A DNA stretch of 37,121 nt from Amycolatopsis vastitatis. GTDB lineage: Bacteria; Actinomycetota; Actinomycetes; Mycobacteriales; Pseudonocardiaceae. The notes under the pieces are model-generated. The model worked only from the letters and a program-made list of their open reading frames with translations, did no database searches and was not told the origin of the DNA. A program made the position numbers and the translations under genes. This document shows, piece by piece, positions 24,609 through 32,557 of this stretch (within the stretch, counting starts at the first letter, position 1; each line of letters starts with the position of its first letter). The DNA lies in assembly GCF_002234595.1 (NCBI RefSeq), contig NZ_NMUL01000088.1, forward strand, positions 1-37,121, read 5' to 3'.

Positions 24609-25223
24609 GTGCTCGATCACCTCGTCTACGCCGGGCCGGACCTCGCCGAGGCCGTCGCCCGGGTCACCGCGCTCACCGGGGTCACGCCCGCGCCCGGCGG
24701 CCGTCACGTCGGCCTCGGTACCGCCAACCACCTCGCCGACCTCGGCGCGGGGATGTACCTGGAGGTGATCGGCCCGGACCCGGCGCAGCCGGACCCCGAG
24801 GGGCCACGGCCGTTCGGGATCGACGAGCTGACCGAGCCCGCGCTCGTCGCGTGGGCGGTCCGCACCCCCGACATCGACGCGACGATCGCCGCGGCCCGCG
24901 CCCACGGCTTCGACCCGGGCGACGCGATCGAGATGGCTCGCGAGACCGGTGACGGCGAAGTGCTGCGCTGGCGCCTGACCCCGCCGAGCACCCCGGGCAC
25001 CCTGCACCCGTTCCTCATCGACTGGGGCAGCACGCCGCACCCGACCACGCGCGGCCTGCCGTCCCTGCCGCTGCTGATGGTCACCGGCACCCACCCGGAC
25101 CCGGACTCGGTGCTCGCGGTGACCGACGCGCTCGGCCTGGAACTCCTGGTCCGCCGCGCCGCGAAAGCCGGCCTGACGGCGGCCCTGCGGACGCCGGAAG
25201 GCCGCCAGGTCGCGTTGAGCTAG
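24609..25223 (+). CDS. Glyoxalase-like (VOC superfamily) protein
   Basis: 204 residues, starting LDHLVYAGPDLAEAVARV, the opening beta-alpha module of the glyoxalase-like VOC fold; GMYLEVIGPDP near 53-63 supplies a typical metal-ligand Glu position. The family includes dioxygenases, glyoxalases and antibiotic-binding proteins, and nothing here fixes the role. GTG start at 24609 is preceded by CAGAAT ending six bases upstream, predicting a leaderless mRNA. Its TAG lies within CTAG (25220-25223) shared with the nadE stop. Confidence 0.8.
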   Translation: MLDHLVYAGPDLAEAVARVTALTGVTPAPGGRHVGLGTANHLADLGAGMYLEVIGPDPAQPDPEGPRPFGIDELTEPALVAWAVRTPDIDATIAAARAHGFDPGDAIEMARETGDGEVLRWRLTPPSTPGTLHPFLIDWGSTPHPTTRGLPSLPLLMVTGTHPDPDSVLAVTDALGLELLVRRAAKAGLTAALRTPEGRQVALS

Positions 25224-26941
25224 GCCTTGCCCTCGCGCCACAGGTTGGTCATCGGCAGCCGCCGGTCGCGGCCGAAGGCCTTGAACGTGATCTTCGTGCC
25301 CGGCGGGTACTGGCGCCGCTTGTACTCGGCCTTGTCGACCATCCGCACCACGCGGTCGATGGTCTCCGGCTCGAACCCGGCCTCGATGAGGTCGGCGTAC
25401 CCGCGGTCGCCCTCGACGTAGTCGTCGAGGATGTCGTCGAGCAGCGCGTAGTCCGGCAGCGAGTCGGTGTCCACCTGGCCCGGCCGCAGCTCGGCCGACG
25501 GCGGCTTGCTGATCGAGTTCTCCGGGATCGGCGGGGTCTCGCCGCGTTCCGCTGCGGTGTCATTGCGCCACCGCGCCAGCTGCCACACGTGCGTCTTGAA
25601 GACGTCCTTGATCGGGGCGAACGCGCCGACGGCGTCGCCGTAGATCGTGGAGTACCCGACGGCGAGCTCGGTCTTGTTGCCCGTCGCCAGCACCAGGTGA
25701 CCGTCCAGATTGGACAGTGCCATGAGGAGCATGCCGCGCGTCCGCGCCTGGATGTTCTCCTCGGCCAGCCCTGTCAGCGAAAGCTGGTCGACGTACACGC
25801 GGACCATGTCCTCGACCGGCTCGACCCGGTAGTGCGCGCCGATCCGCCGCGCCAGGTCGGCGGCGTCGTCCTTCGAGTGCCCCGACGAGTACTTCGACGG
25901 CATCGAGACGCCGTAGACGTTGTCGCCGCCCAGCGCGTCCGCCGCCAGTGCCGCGCAGACCGCCGAGTCGATGCCGCCGGAGAACCCGAAGACGACCGAC
26001 GAGAAGCCGTTCTTGTGCACGTAGTCCCGCAGCCCGACGACCAGCGCGTGCCACACTTCGGCCTCGTCCGAAAGCGGCTCGCTGATCACCGGCTCGGCCG
26101 TGGGCTCGTACGACGGCAGCGGCTCCGAGCTCAGCACCCGGCGCCGGACGTGCAGGCCTTCGAGCTCGCCGTCGCCGGCGTGCCCGCCCGCGGCCAGGTC
26201 CATGTCCAGCACGAGCAGGTGCTCGACGAACTGCGGCGCGCGCGCCAGCACCGTGCCGTCCGCCGCGACGACGAGCGAGTCGCCGTCGAAGACGAGGTCG
26301 TCCTGCCCGCCGATCTGGTTGGTGTAGACGAGCGGCGCGCCCGCCTCGGCGGCGCGGCGGGCGATGAGCGGCAGCCGCTGCTCGTCCTTCGACCGCTCGT
26401 ACGGCGACGCGTTCGGCGCCACGACGAGGTCGACGCCGGCGCGGCCCAGCGCCGAGATCGGCCCGCCGTCCTGCCAGATGTCCTCGCAGATGACCATGCC
26501 GATGTCGAGCCCGTGGAACCGGACGACGTCGAGCGTGGTGCCCGGCTTGAACCAGCGGTGCTCGTCGAAGACGCCATAGTTGGGCAGGTGGTGCTTGAAC
26601 TGCCGCGCGACGACCTCGCCGCGGTAGAGCGCCGCGGCGGCGTCGCGCGGGCCGGCGTCGTCGAGGTCGAGATAGCCGATGTAGGTGAGCACTTCGCCGC
26701 ACCCGGCCTCGTCGAGGCGACGCGCGAGCGACTCGACGCCCTGCCGGGAGGCGGCGGCGAAGGTCTTGCGCAGCGAGAGGTCCTCGACGGGGTAGCCGGT
26801 CAGGGACATCTCGGGGAAGACGACGACGTGGGCGCCGGCTTCGGCGGCCCGGCGGGTCCACTCGACGTGCAGGTCGGCGTTGCCGTCGAGGTCGCCGACG
26901 GTGGGGTTGACCTGGGCGAGCGCGATGCGCAGTTGCGGCAT
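25220..26941 (-). CDS. nadE: Glutamine-dependent NAD+ synthetase
   Basis: A 573-residue two-domain enzyme that amidates nicotinic acid adenine dinucleotide to NAD+. The N-terminal nitrilase-type glutaminase has the triad Glu44 (FPEM), Lys116 (FKHHLPNYG) and Cys152 (VICEDIW). The C-terminal synthetase has the PP-loop SGGIDS (321-326), TGNKTE and AEYKRRQ.PPG. It is shorter than the roughly 680-residue mycobacterial enzyme and is nearer the bacterial short glutamine-dependent type. ATG at 26941 is preceded, on the minus strand, by CAGAAT ending six bases away, so the mRNA may be leaderless. Confidence 0.95.
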   Translation of the reverse strand: MPQLRIALAQVNPTVGDLDGNADLHVEWTRRAAEAGAHVVVFPEMSLTGYPVEDLSLRKTFAAASRQGVESLARRLDEAGCGEVLTYIGYLDLDDAGPRDAAAALYRGEVVARQFKHHLPNYGVFDEHRWFKPGTTLDVVRFHGLDIGMVICEDIWQDGGPISALGRAGVDLVVAPNASPYERSKDEQRLPLIARRAAEAGAPLVYTNQIGGQDDLVFDGDSLVVAADGTVLARAPQFVEHLLVLDMDLAAGGHAGDGELEGLHVRRRVLSSEPLPSYEPTAEPVISEPLSDEAEVWHALVVGLRDYVHKNGFSSVVFGFSGGIDSAVCAALAADALGGDNVYGVSMPSKYSSGHSKDDAADLARRIGAHYRVEPVEDMVRVYVDQLSLTGLAEENIQARTRGMLLMALSNLDGHLVLATGNKTELAVGYSTIYGDAVGAFAPIKDVFKTHVWQLARWRNDTAAERGETPPIPENSISKPPSAELRPGQVDTDSLPDYALLDDILDDYVEGDRGYADLIEAGFEPETIDRVVRMVDKAEYKRRQYPPGTKITFKAFGRDRRLPMTNLWREGKA

Positions 26942-27001
26942 GCCGTCATTCTGGCCCACCGCCACCCGCCCGGCCGAGCGAATGTGGGCGAAATGCCACG
27001 C

Positions 27002-27553
27002 TCAGGCCGACGCCTTCGCGTCGCGGTACTTGAGCTTCGCCATTCGCCCGTCCGGGTGGTGCCAGACGAGGCCCTCGAACTCCGGGTGCGCCAGCAGCCA
27101 CGCCATCAGCGAGTCGAAGTCGCGCGGCACGCCGTCGAACTCCTCCGCGGTCGCGTGCGGCACCAGCCGGTGCACGCCGAGCCGTTCCGGATCGCCGTTG
27201 ACCTTCGGCCCGCACAGTTCGTACGTGCCGGGCACCGCTTCGGGAAGCCGCGCGCGGGCCTCTTCGAAGAACTTCGCGAACGCCGAGTGCCCGACCGGCT
27301 CCCAGCCGACGGTCTTCCCCGTCTCCGGGTCGGTCTGCACGGCCTCGAACCCGGCCGGCGCGGTCTTGCCCGCCTTCACCTCGCGCCGCGCCCACCAGCT
27401 CCCGGACTCGTCGAGCCGCACGCAGGTGCCGTCGTACTTGCGCGTGGGCACGCCTTCGCCGTCGAGCACCCACTGGCACGCGGGGTGCACTTCGCGGGTG
27501 ACGCGCCGGAGGTCTTCGGGGTCGCGCCGGAACAGCGTCGGGATCTTGCGCAT
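27002..27553 (-). CDS. RNA ligase-like nucleotidyltransferase
   Basis: A 183-residue protein with the minimal core of ATP-dependent RNA ligases. TRKYDGTCVR carries motif I, with Lys39 as the predicted AMP-accepting residue (KYDG, 39-42). YELCGPKVNG near 111-120 fits motif III, EGLVWHHPDG (160-169) motif IV and KLKYRD (173-178) motif V. It lacks extra N- or C-terminal domains. These features support adenylyltransferase chemistry; whether it seals RNA, caps or modifies another molecule is unknown. ATG at 27553 follows CAGGAT by six bases on the minus strand, suggesting its own leaderless transcript. The secA2 terminator lies just upstream. Confidence 0.75.
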   Translation of the reverse strand: MRKIPTLFRRDPEDLRRVTREVHPACQWVLDGEGVPTRKYDGTCVRLDESGSWWARREVKAGKTAPAGFEAVQTDPETGKTVGWEPVGHSAFAKFFEEARARLPEAVPGTYELCGPKVNGDPERLGVHRLVPHATAEEFDGVPRDFDSLMAWLLAHPEFEGLVWHHPDGRMAKLKYRDAKASA

Positions 27554-27581
27554 GGCCCCATCCTGCCTGTCCTGGCAAGCG

Positions 27582-27611
27582 AAAACCCCCGCCCGGCGAA
27601 CCGGACGGGGG
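27582..27611 (-). terminator. Intrinsic terminator of secA2
   Basis: Bases 27586-27596 pair with 27601-27611 (ten pairs, one mismatch) around a CGAA/TTCG tetraloop, and the minus strand continues with TTTT (27585-27582). It begins 17 bases beyond the secA2 stop and is the clearest rho-independent terminator in the window. Confidence 0.85.
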
Positions 27612-27627
27612 CCTCCGAAGGCAAAAA

Positions 27628-29967
27628 CTACTTGCGCTTGATCATGCTGCGGACCTTCTTGATGGTCTGCTCGAAGTCCGAGTCGAACGGGTTGTCGTGC
27701 ACCAGGTAGGTCCACGTCGTGTTCGCCCGCCGGACGCCGGCGTCGCCGAGGTCGATGCCCTCGTCGGTCAGCTCGGCCTCTTCGAGCGTCTTCGCCGCCC
27801 GGGAGTCGGCCTCCGCGATGATCTTGTGGAACTCCGGGATCGCCGCGCGGTGGAACTCGTCGAGCGGCGTCTCGCGCGCCAGCGCCCGCAGGTGGATGCT
27901 CTCGCGGACGTCGGTGAGATACGCCAGGTGGTCGGACCAGAGCTGGTCGACGTGGAACAGCAGCACCTCGCGGCACACCTGCTCCAGCTTCTCCTGGTCG
28001 TCGACCCTCTCCTTCAGCTCGGCGAACTTCTCCCCGTGCGCCTTCTCCAGCTGCTCCGCCGCGTACGCGGTGCGAAGCACCTTGTCGCGGTGCACCAGCA
28101 GGTCACGCCGCTGCCGCTCGATCAGCCGCGTGTACCGCCAGGTGTTCCGGTGGATCTCCAGGTCGACGCCCTCGGCGACGCGCTGGGCGTGGTTGAGCTG
28201 CCGCAGCGCCGCCGGGTCGGTGATCTCGCCGGTCTCTTCGTCGTCGGTGATGCCCTCGGGCACGTCCGGCGCGTTCGAGAGCACGAGCTCGTCGTTCAGG
28301 CTCGCGAAGAAGATCGCGCTGCCCGGGTCGCCCTGACGGCCGGAGCGGCCGCGCAGCTGCCCGTCGAGCCGGCTCGACGGGTACCGCGCGGTGCCGATGA
28401 CGTGCAGCCCGCCCAGCTCGACGACCTCTTCGCGGCTCTCGCCGTCGGTGCCGCCCAGCCGGATGTCGGTACCGCGGCCGGCCATCTGCGTGGACACGGT
28501 GACCGCGCCCTTCTTGCCGGCCTCGGCGATGATCGCGGCCTCTTCGGCGTCGTTGCGCGCGTTGAGCACGACGCACTCGAGGTCGACCTTCGCCAGCTTC
28601 TCGGCCAGCTCTTCGGACTCGGCGACGTCCTGGGTGCCGACGAGGATCGGCCGCCCGGTCTCGTGCACCGTGCGGATCTCCTCCTCGATCGCCCGCAGCT
28701 TCTGCGACGGCGACGCGAAGACCCGGTCGGGGAGGTCCTCGCGGATGTTCGGGGTGTTCGGCGGGATGACCGCGACCTCGAGCTCGTAGAACTCACGCAG
28801 CTGTTCGGCGACGGCGACCGCGGTCCCGGTCATGCCCGCGACCTCGGGGTAGCGCGCGAGCAGCGCCTGGACGGTGATCGAGTCGAGGATCTCGCCGTGG
28901 TCGGTCGCGGTGACCTGCTCCTTCGCCTCGACGGCGGCCTGGAGGCCGTCCGGCCAGCGCTGCAGCTCGGCGACGCGGCCGCGGGCGGCGTTGATGAGCT
29001 GGACCTTGCCGTCGCGGACCAGGTAGTCGACGTCGCGGGTGAGCAGCGCGTGGGCGTGCAGGGCGACGTTGACGGCGGCGAGCCGGTCGGAGGCCTGCTC
29101 GTTGAACAGGTCGTCGACCTCGATGCCGAGCGACTTCGCGACGACGGACGAGCCGGCGTCGGTCAGCCAGGCGTTGCGGCCTTCGCTGTCGGTCTCGTAG
29201 TGCAGGTTGAGCCGCAGCCGCCGGACGATCTTCGCGACCTCTTCGTCGGCGTCGCTGCGGTCGATCGAGCCGGCCATCACCAGCGGGACGCGGGCCTCGT
29301 CGACCAGCACGGAGTCCGCCTCGTCGACGATCGCCACCTCGGGGGGCGGCTGCACGAGGTCGTCCACCTTCGTGACGAGCCGGTCGCGCAGCACGTCGAA
29401 GCCGATCTCGGCCACGGCGCCGTACGTGACGTCCTTGGCGTAGGCCTCCTTGCGCTCCTCCCGCGAGTGCGACGGCTCGACCCAGCCGACCGACACGCCG
29501 AGCAGCGTGTAGACCGGGCCCATCCATTCCGCGTCGCGTCGCGCCAGGTAGTCGTTGACGGTGACGACGTGAACGCGCTTTCCGCGGATCGCGTAACCGG
29601 CCGCGGCCAGCGCACCGGCGAGGGTCTTGCCCTCACCGGTCTCCATCTGCACGACGTGCTTGGTGAGCAGGCCCATCGTGCCCAGCACCTGCACGTCGAA
29701 CGCACGCTCGCCCAGCGCCCGCCGGGCGGCCTCGCGGCCCAGCGCGCACACCTCGACCAGCTGGTCGTCGCCGAAGGCGGTGTCCTTCAGCGTCTCGCGA
29801 AGCTTGCCCGCCCGCTCGGTCAGCTCCTCGTCGGAGAGCTTTTCCAGCTCGGGTTCGAGCTTCTCGACCGCGGGCAGCAGTGCTTCGTAGCGGGTCAGCT
29901 CGACGCTGCCCGGCCGCTGGATGATCCGGCGGAGCTTCTTGCCCACCCGGCTGATCAGTGCTGCCAC
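27628..29967 (-). CDS. secA2: Accessory preprotein translocase ATPase SecA2
   Basis: A 779-residue SecA-type motor that drives export of a subset of proteins. Walker A METGEGKT is at 108-115; EVAIVDEADSVLVDEAR gives Walker B; STQMAGRGTDIRLGG and QLRGRSGRQGDPG are in the second motor domain. It lacks the long C-terminal linker and zinc finger of SecA1 and ends MIKRK, as in mycobacterial SecA2 (808 residues). The GTG at 29967 gives a typical start (AALISRVGKKLRR); a GGGAG sequence lies about 9 bases upstream. It diverges from a Hip1-like lipoprotein hydrolase gene by 95 bases. No SecY2 is nearby, so it probably works with the canonical SecYEG. Confidence 0.95.
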   Translation of the reverse strand: MAALISRVGKKLRRIIQRPGSVELTRYEALLPAVEKLEPELEKLSDEELTERAGKLRETLKDTAFGDDQLVEVCALGREAARRALGERAFDVQVLGTMGLLTKHVVQMETGEGKTLAGALAAAGYAIRGKRVHVVTVNDYLARRDAEWMGPVYTLLGVSVGWVEPSHSREERKEAYAKDVTYGAVAEIGFDVLRDRLVTKVDDLVQPPPEVAIVDEADSVLVDEARVPLVMAGSIDRSDADEEVAKIVRRLRLNLHYETDSEGRNAWLTDAGSSVVAKSLGIEVDDLFNEQASDRLAAVNVALHAHALLTRDVDYLVRDGKVQLINAARGRVAELQRWPDGLQAAVEAKEQVTATDHGEILDSITVQALLARYPEVAGMTGTAVAVAEQLREFYELEVAVIPPNTPNIREDLPDRVFASPSQKLRAIEEEIRTVHETGRPILVGTQDVAESEELAEKLAKVDLECVVLNARNDAEEAAIIAEAGKKGAVTVSTQMAGRGTDIRLGGTDGESREEVVELGGLHVIGTARYPSSRLDGQLRGRSGRQGDPGSAIFFASLNDELVLSNAPDVPEGITDDEETGEITDPAALRQLNHAQRVAEGVDLEIHRNTWRYTRLIERQRRDLLVHRDKVLRTAYAAEQLEKAHGEKFAELKERVDDQEKLEQVCREVLLFHVDQLWSDHLAYLTDVRESIHLRALARETPLDEFHRAAIPEFHKIIAEADSRAAKTLEEAELTDEGIDLGDAGVRRANTTWTYLVHDNPFDSDFEQTIKKVRSMIKRK

Positions 29968-30062
29968 CCCTGGTCTCCCGTTCTCTCTCGCTCGACCGGC
30001 CTCCACCACCCAACGCGACGGTGGTGCGTTCGAGTTCCGCGGCCGGATGGGACGATCCAACC

Positions 30063-31673
30063 GTGTTCCCTCATCCCAGCGCCAGGTCCCGTGCCCGCCG
30101 GATCACCGCAATTGCGACATCCGTGCTGTTCGCGGCCGCCTGCACGTCCACCGGCACGACCGCGCCCGCGCCGACGACCGAGTCGCACCCGCCGTCCGGG
30201 CCGGTGCCCGCCGGGCTGGAGCGGTTCTACGGCCAGAGCCTGACCTGGGCCGACTGCGCACCTTACGCGACGTCGGAGGACGCGAGGTCGGCGTTCCAGG
30301 CGAAAGACATCCAGTGCGCCCGGCTGACCGTGCCGCTGGACTACGCGAAACCGGCGGGCGACACCATCACGCTGGGCCTGCTCCGGCACAAGGCCACCGA
30401 CGCCGGTGCGCGGATCGGGTCGCTGGTCGTCAACCCGGGCGGGCCGGGCGCCTCGGGCATGGTCGCGGCGGCCGGGCTGGTCAAGCCGGCCACGAGCACG
30501 GGCCTCGCCAAGCGCTTCGACCTGGTCGGATTCGACCCGCGGGGGATCGGCGCCAGCCAGCCGGCGATCCACTGCCTGACCGATGGGGAGCGGGACGCCG
30601 ACCGCGCGGACGACAGCGAAACCGACGGCTCGCCGCAGGGCGTGCTCAAGCAGGAAGCGCAGGAAAAGGACTTCGCCGCGAAGTGCGCCCAGCGCACCGA
30701 GGACGGCACGGGGATGCTGGCCAACGTCGGCACGCGGGACGTCGTGAAGGACCTGGACGTCCTCCGCTCGGTTCTCGGCGACGAAAAGCTCACCTATTTG
30801 GGCTACTCGTACGGCACCCGGATCGGGTCGGCCTACGCCGAGGCGTTCACCAAGAACGTGCGCGCGATGATCCTCGACGGCGCGGTCGACCCCGAGCAGG
30901 ACGCGGTCGAGTCGCTGGTCGCGCAGGGCCAGGGCTTCGGGACGGCCTTCACGCAGTTCGCGAAGTGGTGCACGGCCCAGCAGGACTGCGCGCTCGGCCA
31001 GGACGCGGACGCCGCGGTCAAGGTCTTCCAGAACCTCGTCCAGCCACTGATCGACTTCCCGGTGCCGGTCGGCGACGGCCGCAAGCTCTCCTACGAGGAC
31101 GCGACCACCGGCGTCATCCAGGCGCTCTACCAGCAAAGTCTCTGGGACCCGCTCAACTCCGGCCTCAACGAGCTGAAGCAGCAGCGCGGTTCGACGCTGG
31201 AGAAGCTCGCCGACGTCTACAACGAGCGCGACTCCGACGGCAAGTACGGAACCACGCAGGACGCCTTCACGGCGATCCGCTGCGTCGACGACCCGCGCGT
31301 CACCGACCCGAACGTCATCCTCAAGGCGCAGGAGCAGTACGTGAAGGTGGCGCCGTTCCTCGACGACGGCCGCCCGGCGAGCGCGGCCCGCGACGCGTGC
31401 GCGTTCTGGCCGGTGCCGAACACGTCCCAGCCGCACGTGCCGAACGTCGAAGGGCTGGCGAAGACCCTCGTCATCTCGACGACCAACGACCCGGCGACGC
31501 CGTACCAGGCCGGCGTCAACCTGGCGAAGGGCCTGAAGGGCGCGCTGCTGACCTTCGAGGGCACCCAGCACACGGTGTTCCTGCAGGGCGTGAAGTGCGT
31601 GGACCAGGCGGGCACGGACTACCTCGTCGACGGCACGGTGCCGCCGGAGGGGACGCGGTGCTCGGGGCAGTAG
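30063..31673 (+). CDS. Secreted alpha/beta-hydrolase lipoprotein, Hip1/TAP-like peptidase
   Basis: A 536-residue exported serine hydrolase. The N-terminus has a signal peptide ending FAAAC (Cys27), a likely lipoprotein site. NPGGPG (124-129) is the oxyanion element and GYSYG carries the nucleophile Ser249; the Asp in TNDPATP and His in GTQHTVFL complete the triad inside the C-terminal TAP-like domain. It resembles Streptomyces tripeptidyl aminopeptidases and M. tuberculosis Hip1/CaeA (Rv2224c), a cell-envelope protease. The GTG start at 30063 is preceded by GACGAT six bases upstream. glnA2 lies three genes downstream, as Rv2222c lies near Rv2224c. Substrate specificity is not predicted. Confidence 0.88.
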   Translation: MFPHPSARSRARRITAIATSVLFAAACTSTGTTAPAPTTESHPPSGPVPAGLERFYGQSLTWADCAPYATSEDARSAFQAKDIQCARLTVPLDYAKPAGDTITLGLLRHKATDAGARIGSLVVNPGGPGASGMVAAAGLVKPATSTGLAKRFDLVGFDPRGIGASQPAIHCLTDGERDADRADDSETDGSPQGVLKQEAQEKDFAAKCAQRTEDGTGMLANVGTRDVVKDLDVLRSVLGDEKLTYLGYSYGTRIGSAYAEAFTKNVRAMILDGAVDPEQDAVESLVAQGQGFGTAFTQFAKWCTAQQDCALGQDADAAVKVFQNLVQPLIDFPVPVGDGRKLSYEDATTGVIQALYQQSLWDPLNSGLNELKQQRGSTLEKLADVYNERDSDGKYGTTQDAFTAIRCVDDPRVTDPNVILKAQEQYVKVAPFLDDGRPASAARDACAFWPVPNTSQPHVPNVEGLAKTLVISTTNDPATPYQAGVNLAKGLKGALLTFEGTQHTVFLQGVKCVDQAGTDYLVDGTVPPEGTRCSGQ

Positions 31674-31797
31674 CTGCTTTTCGGGGGTTCCGGGTGGCGG
31701 AGCCCCCGGCCCGGGGCGAAGCCCCGGTGGTTACAGCTGCTTTTCGGGGGTTCCGGGTGGCGGAGCCCCCGGCCCGGGGCGAAGCCCCGGATGTCGC
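31672..31797. repeat. Two 63-bp tandem repeats with paired hairpins
   Basis: Two nearly identical copies start at 31672 and 31735, each beginning AGCTGCTTTTCGGGGGTTCC. Each copy holds two hairpins: GGGGGTTCCG with CGGAGCCCCC, and CCGGGGC with GCCCCGG around a GAA loop. They differ only in the last few bases. The first copy overlaps the stop codon of the Hip1-like gene, and the second ends at the convergent lipoprotein gene. They probably act as a bidirectional terminator. Confidence 0.85.
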
Positions 31798-31799
31798 AG

Positions 31800-32459
31800 C
31801 TATGCCTGCTGCTTGGTGAGCGAAAGCTCGATCATCACCGGGCTGAGGTGGTTGTCCGGCGGCGGGATCTGCGCCCACAGCCGGACGAACCGCCGGGGCA
31901 GGCTGTCGCTGACCCACACCTTGACGTTGACGTCGGCGTCGACCTGCGCGAGCACGCTGTGCGCGACGGCGGCCGGCACCCGGGCGCCGACCCGCAGCGC
32001 GGACGCGCCGTCGACGTTCTCGCGGCCTTCGGTCTTGGCGTCGGTCACGCCGTCGAGCAGCCGCTTGAGCCCGCCGTGCGCGCCGAGGAACCAGCTGACC
32101 GTGTACGCGTCGGGCAGCGGGCCGGCCCCGAGGTCGGTCAGAACGTGCTGACCCTTGACGGTGAAGTCGAACTTCACGTGCCCGCCACCGGCGTTGTCGT
32201 CCTGGACGTCGGCCGTGCCGGTCGCGGACTCGCCGTCGTCGAGGGTCGCGTCGCCCTCGATCTGGCGGAGCGGGAAGCCCGGCAGGACGCCGTTGACGCC
32301 CGCCGCGAAGTGCACGCCGCGCACCGACGCGAAGGACTTCGCGGCGTCGCTCACCAGCTCGGCTCCCGGGGGGAACGGCCCGCGCGTGTCGGGGAGCCCG
32401 GTGCAGCCGGCCGTCAGGGCCGTCAGGAGAAGCACGAGCAGCAGGGCGAAGCGCGACAT
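31800..32459 (-). CDS. LppX/LprAFG-family lipoprotein, LprG-like
   Basis: A 219-residue lipoprotein with signal peptide and lipobox LTAGC (Cys19). The rest is a beta-rich fold of the LolA-like LppX_LprAFG family, in which a hydrophobic pocket carries acylated lipids to the outer envelope; LprG in mycobacteria moves triacylated glycolipids. Here it is single and diverges from an MFS gene. That MFS protein is of another type, so this is not the lprG-p55 operon. ATG at 32459 is preceded on the minus strand by TAGGCT ending six bases upstream, which suggests a leaderless mRNA. The gene stops just beyond the 63-bp repeats. Confidence 0.87.
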   Translation of the reverse strand: MSRFALLLVLLLTALTAGCTGLPDTRGPFPPGAELVSDAAKSFASVRGVHFAAGVNGVLPGFPLRQIEGDATLDDGESATGTADVQDDNAGGGHVKFDFTVKGQHVLTDLGAGPLPDAYTVSWFLGAHGGLKRLLDGVTDAKTEGRENVDGASALRVGARVPAAVAHSVLAQVDADVNVKVWVSDSLPRRFVRLWAQIPPPDNHLSPVMIELSLTKQQA

Positions 32460-32557
32460 CCCCTGAGCCTACTGAGCCCCGCATGTTGGCCCGATCCTTG
32501 CGGATGATGTCCTCCCGGCCACTTCCGTGGCCTCGCGCGCGCGGTGAGACTGCGTTG

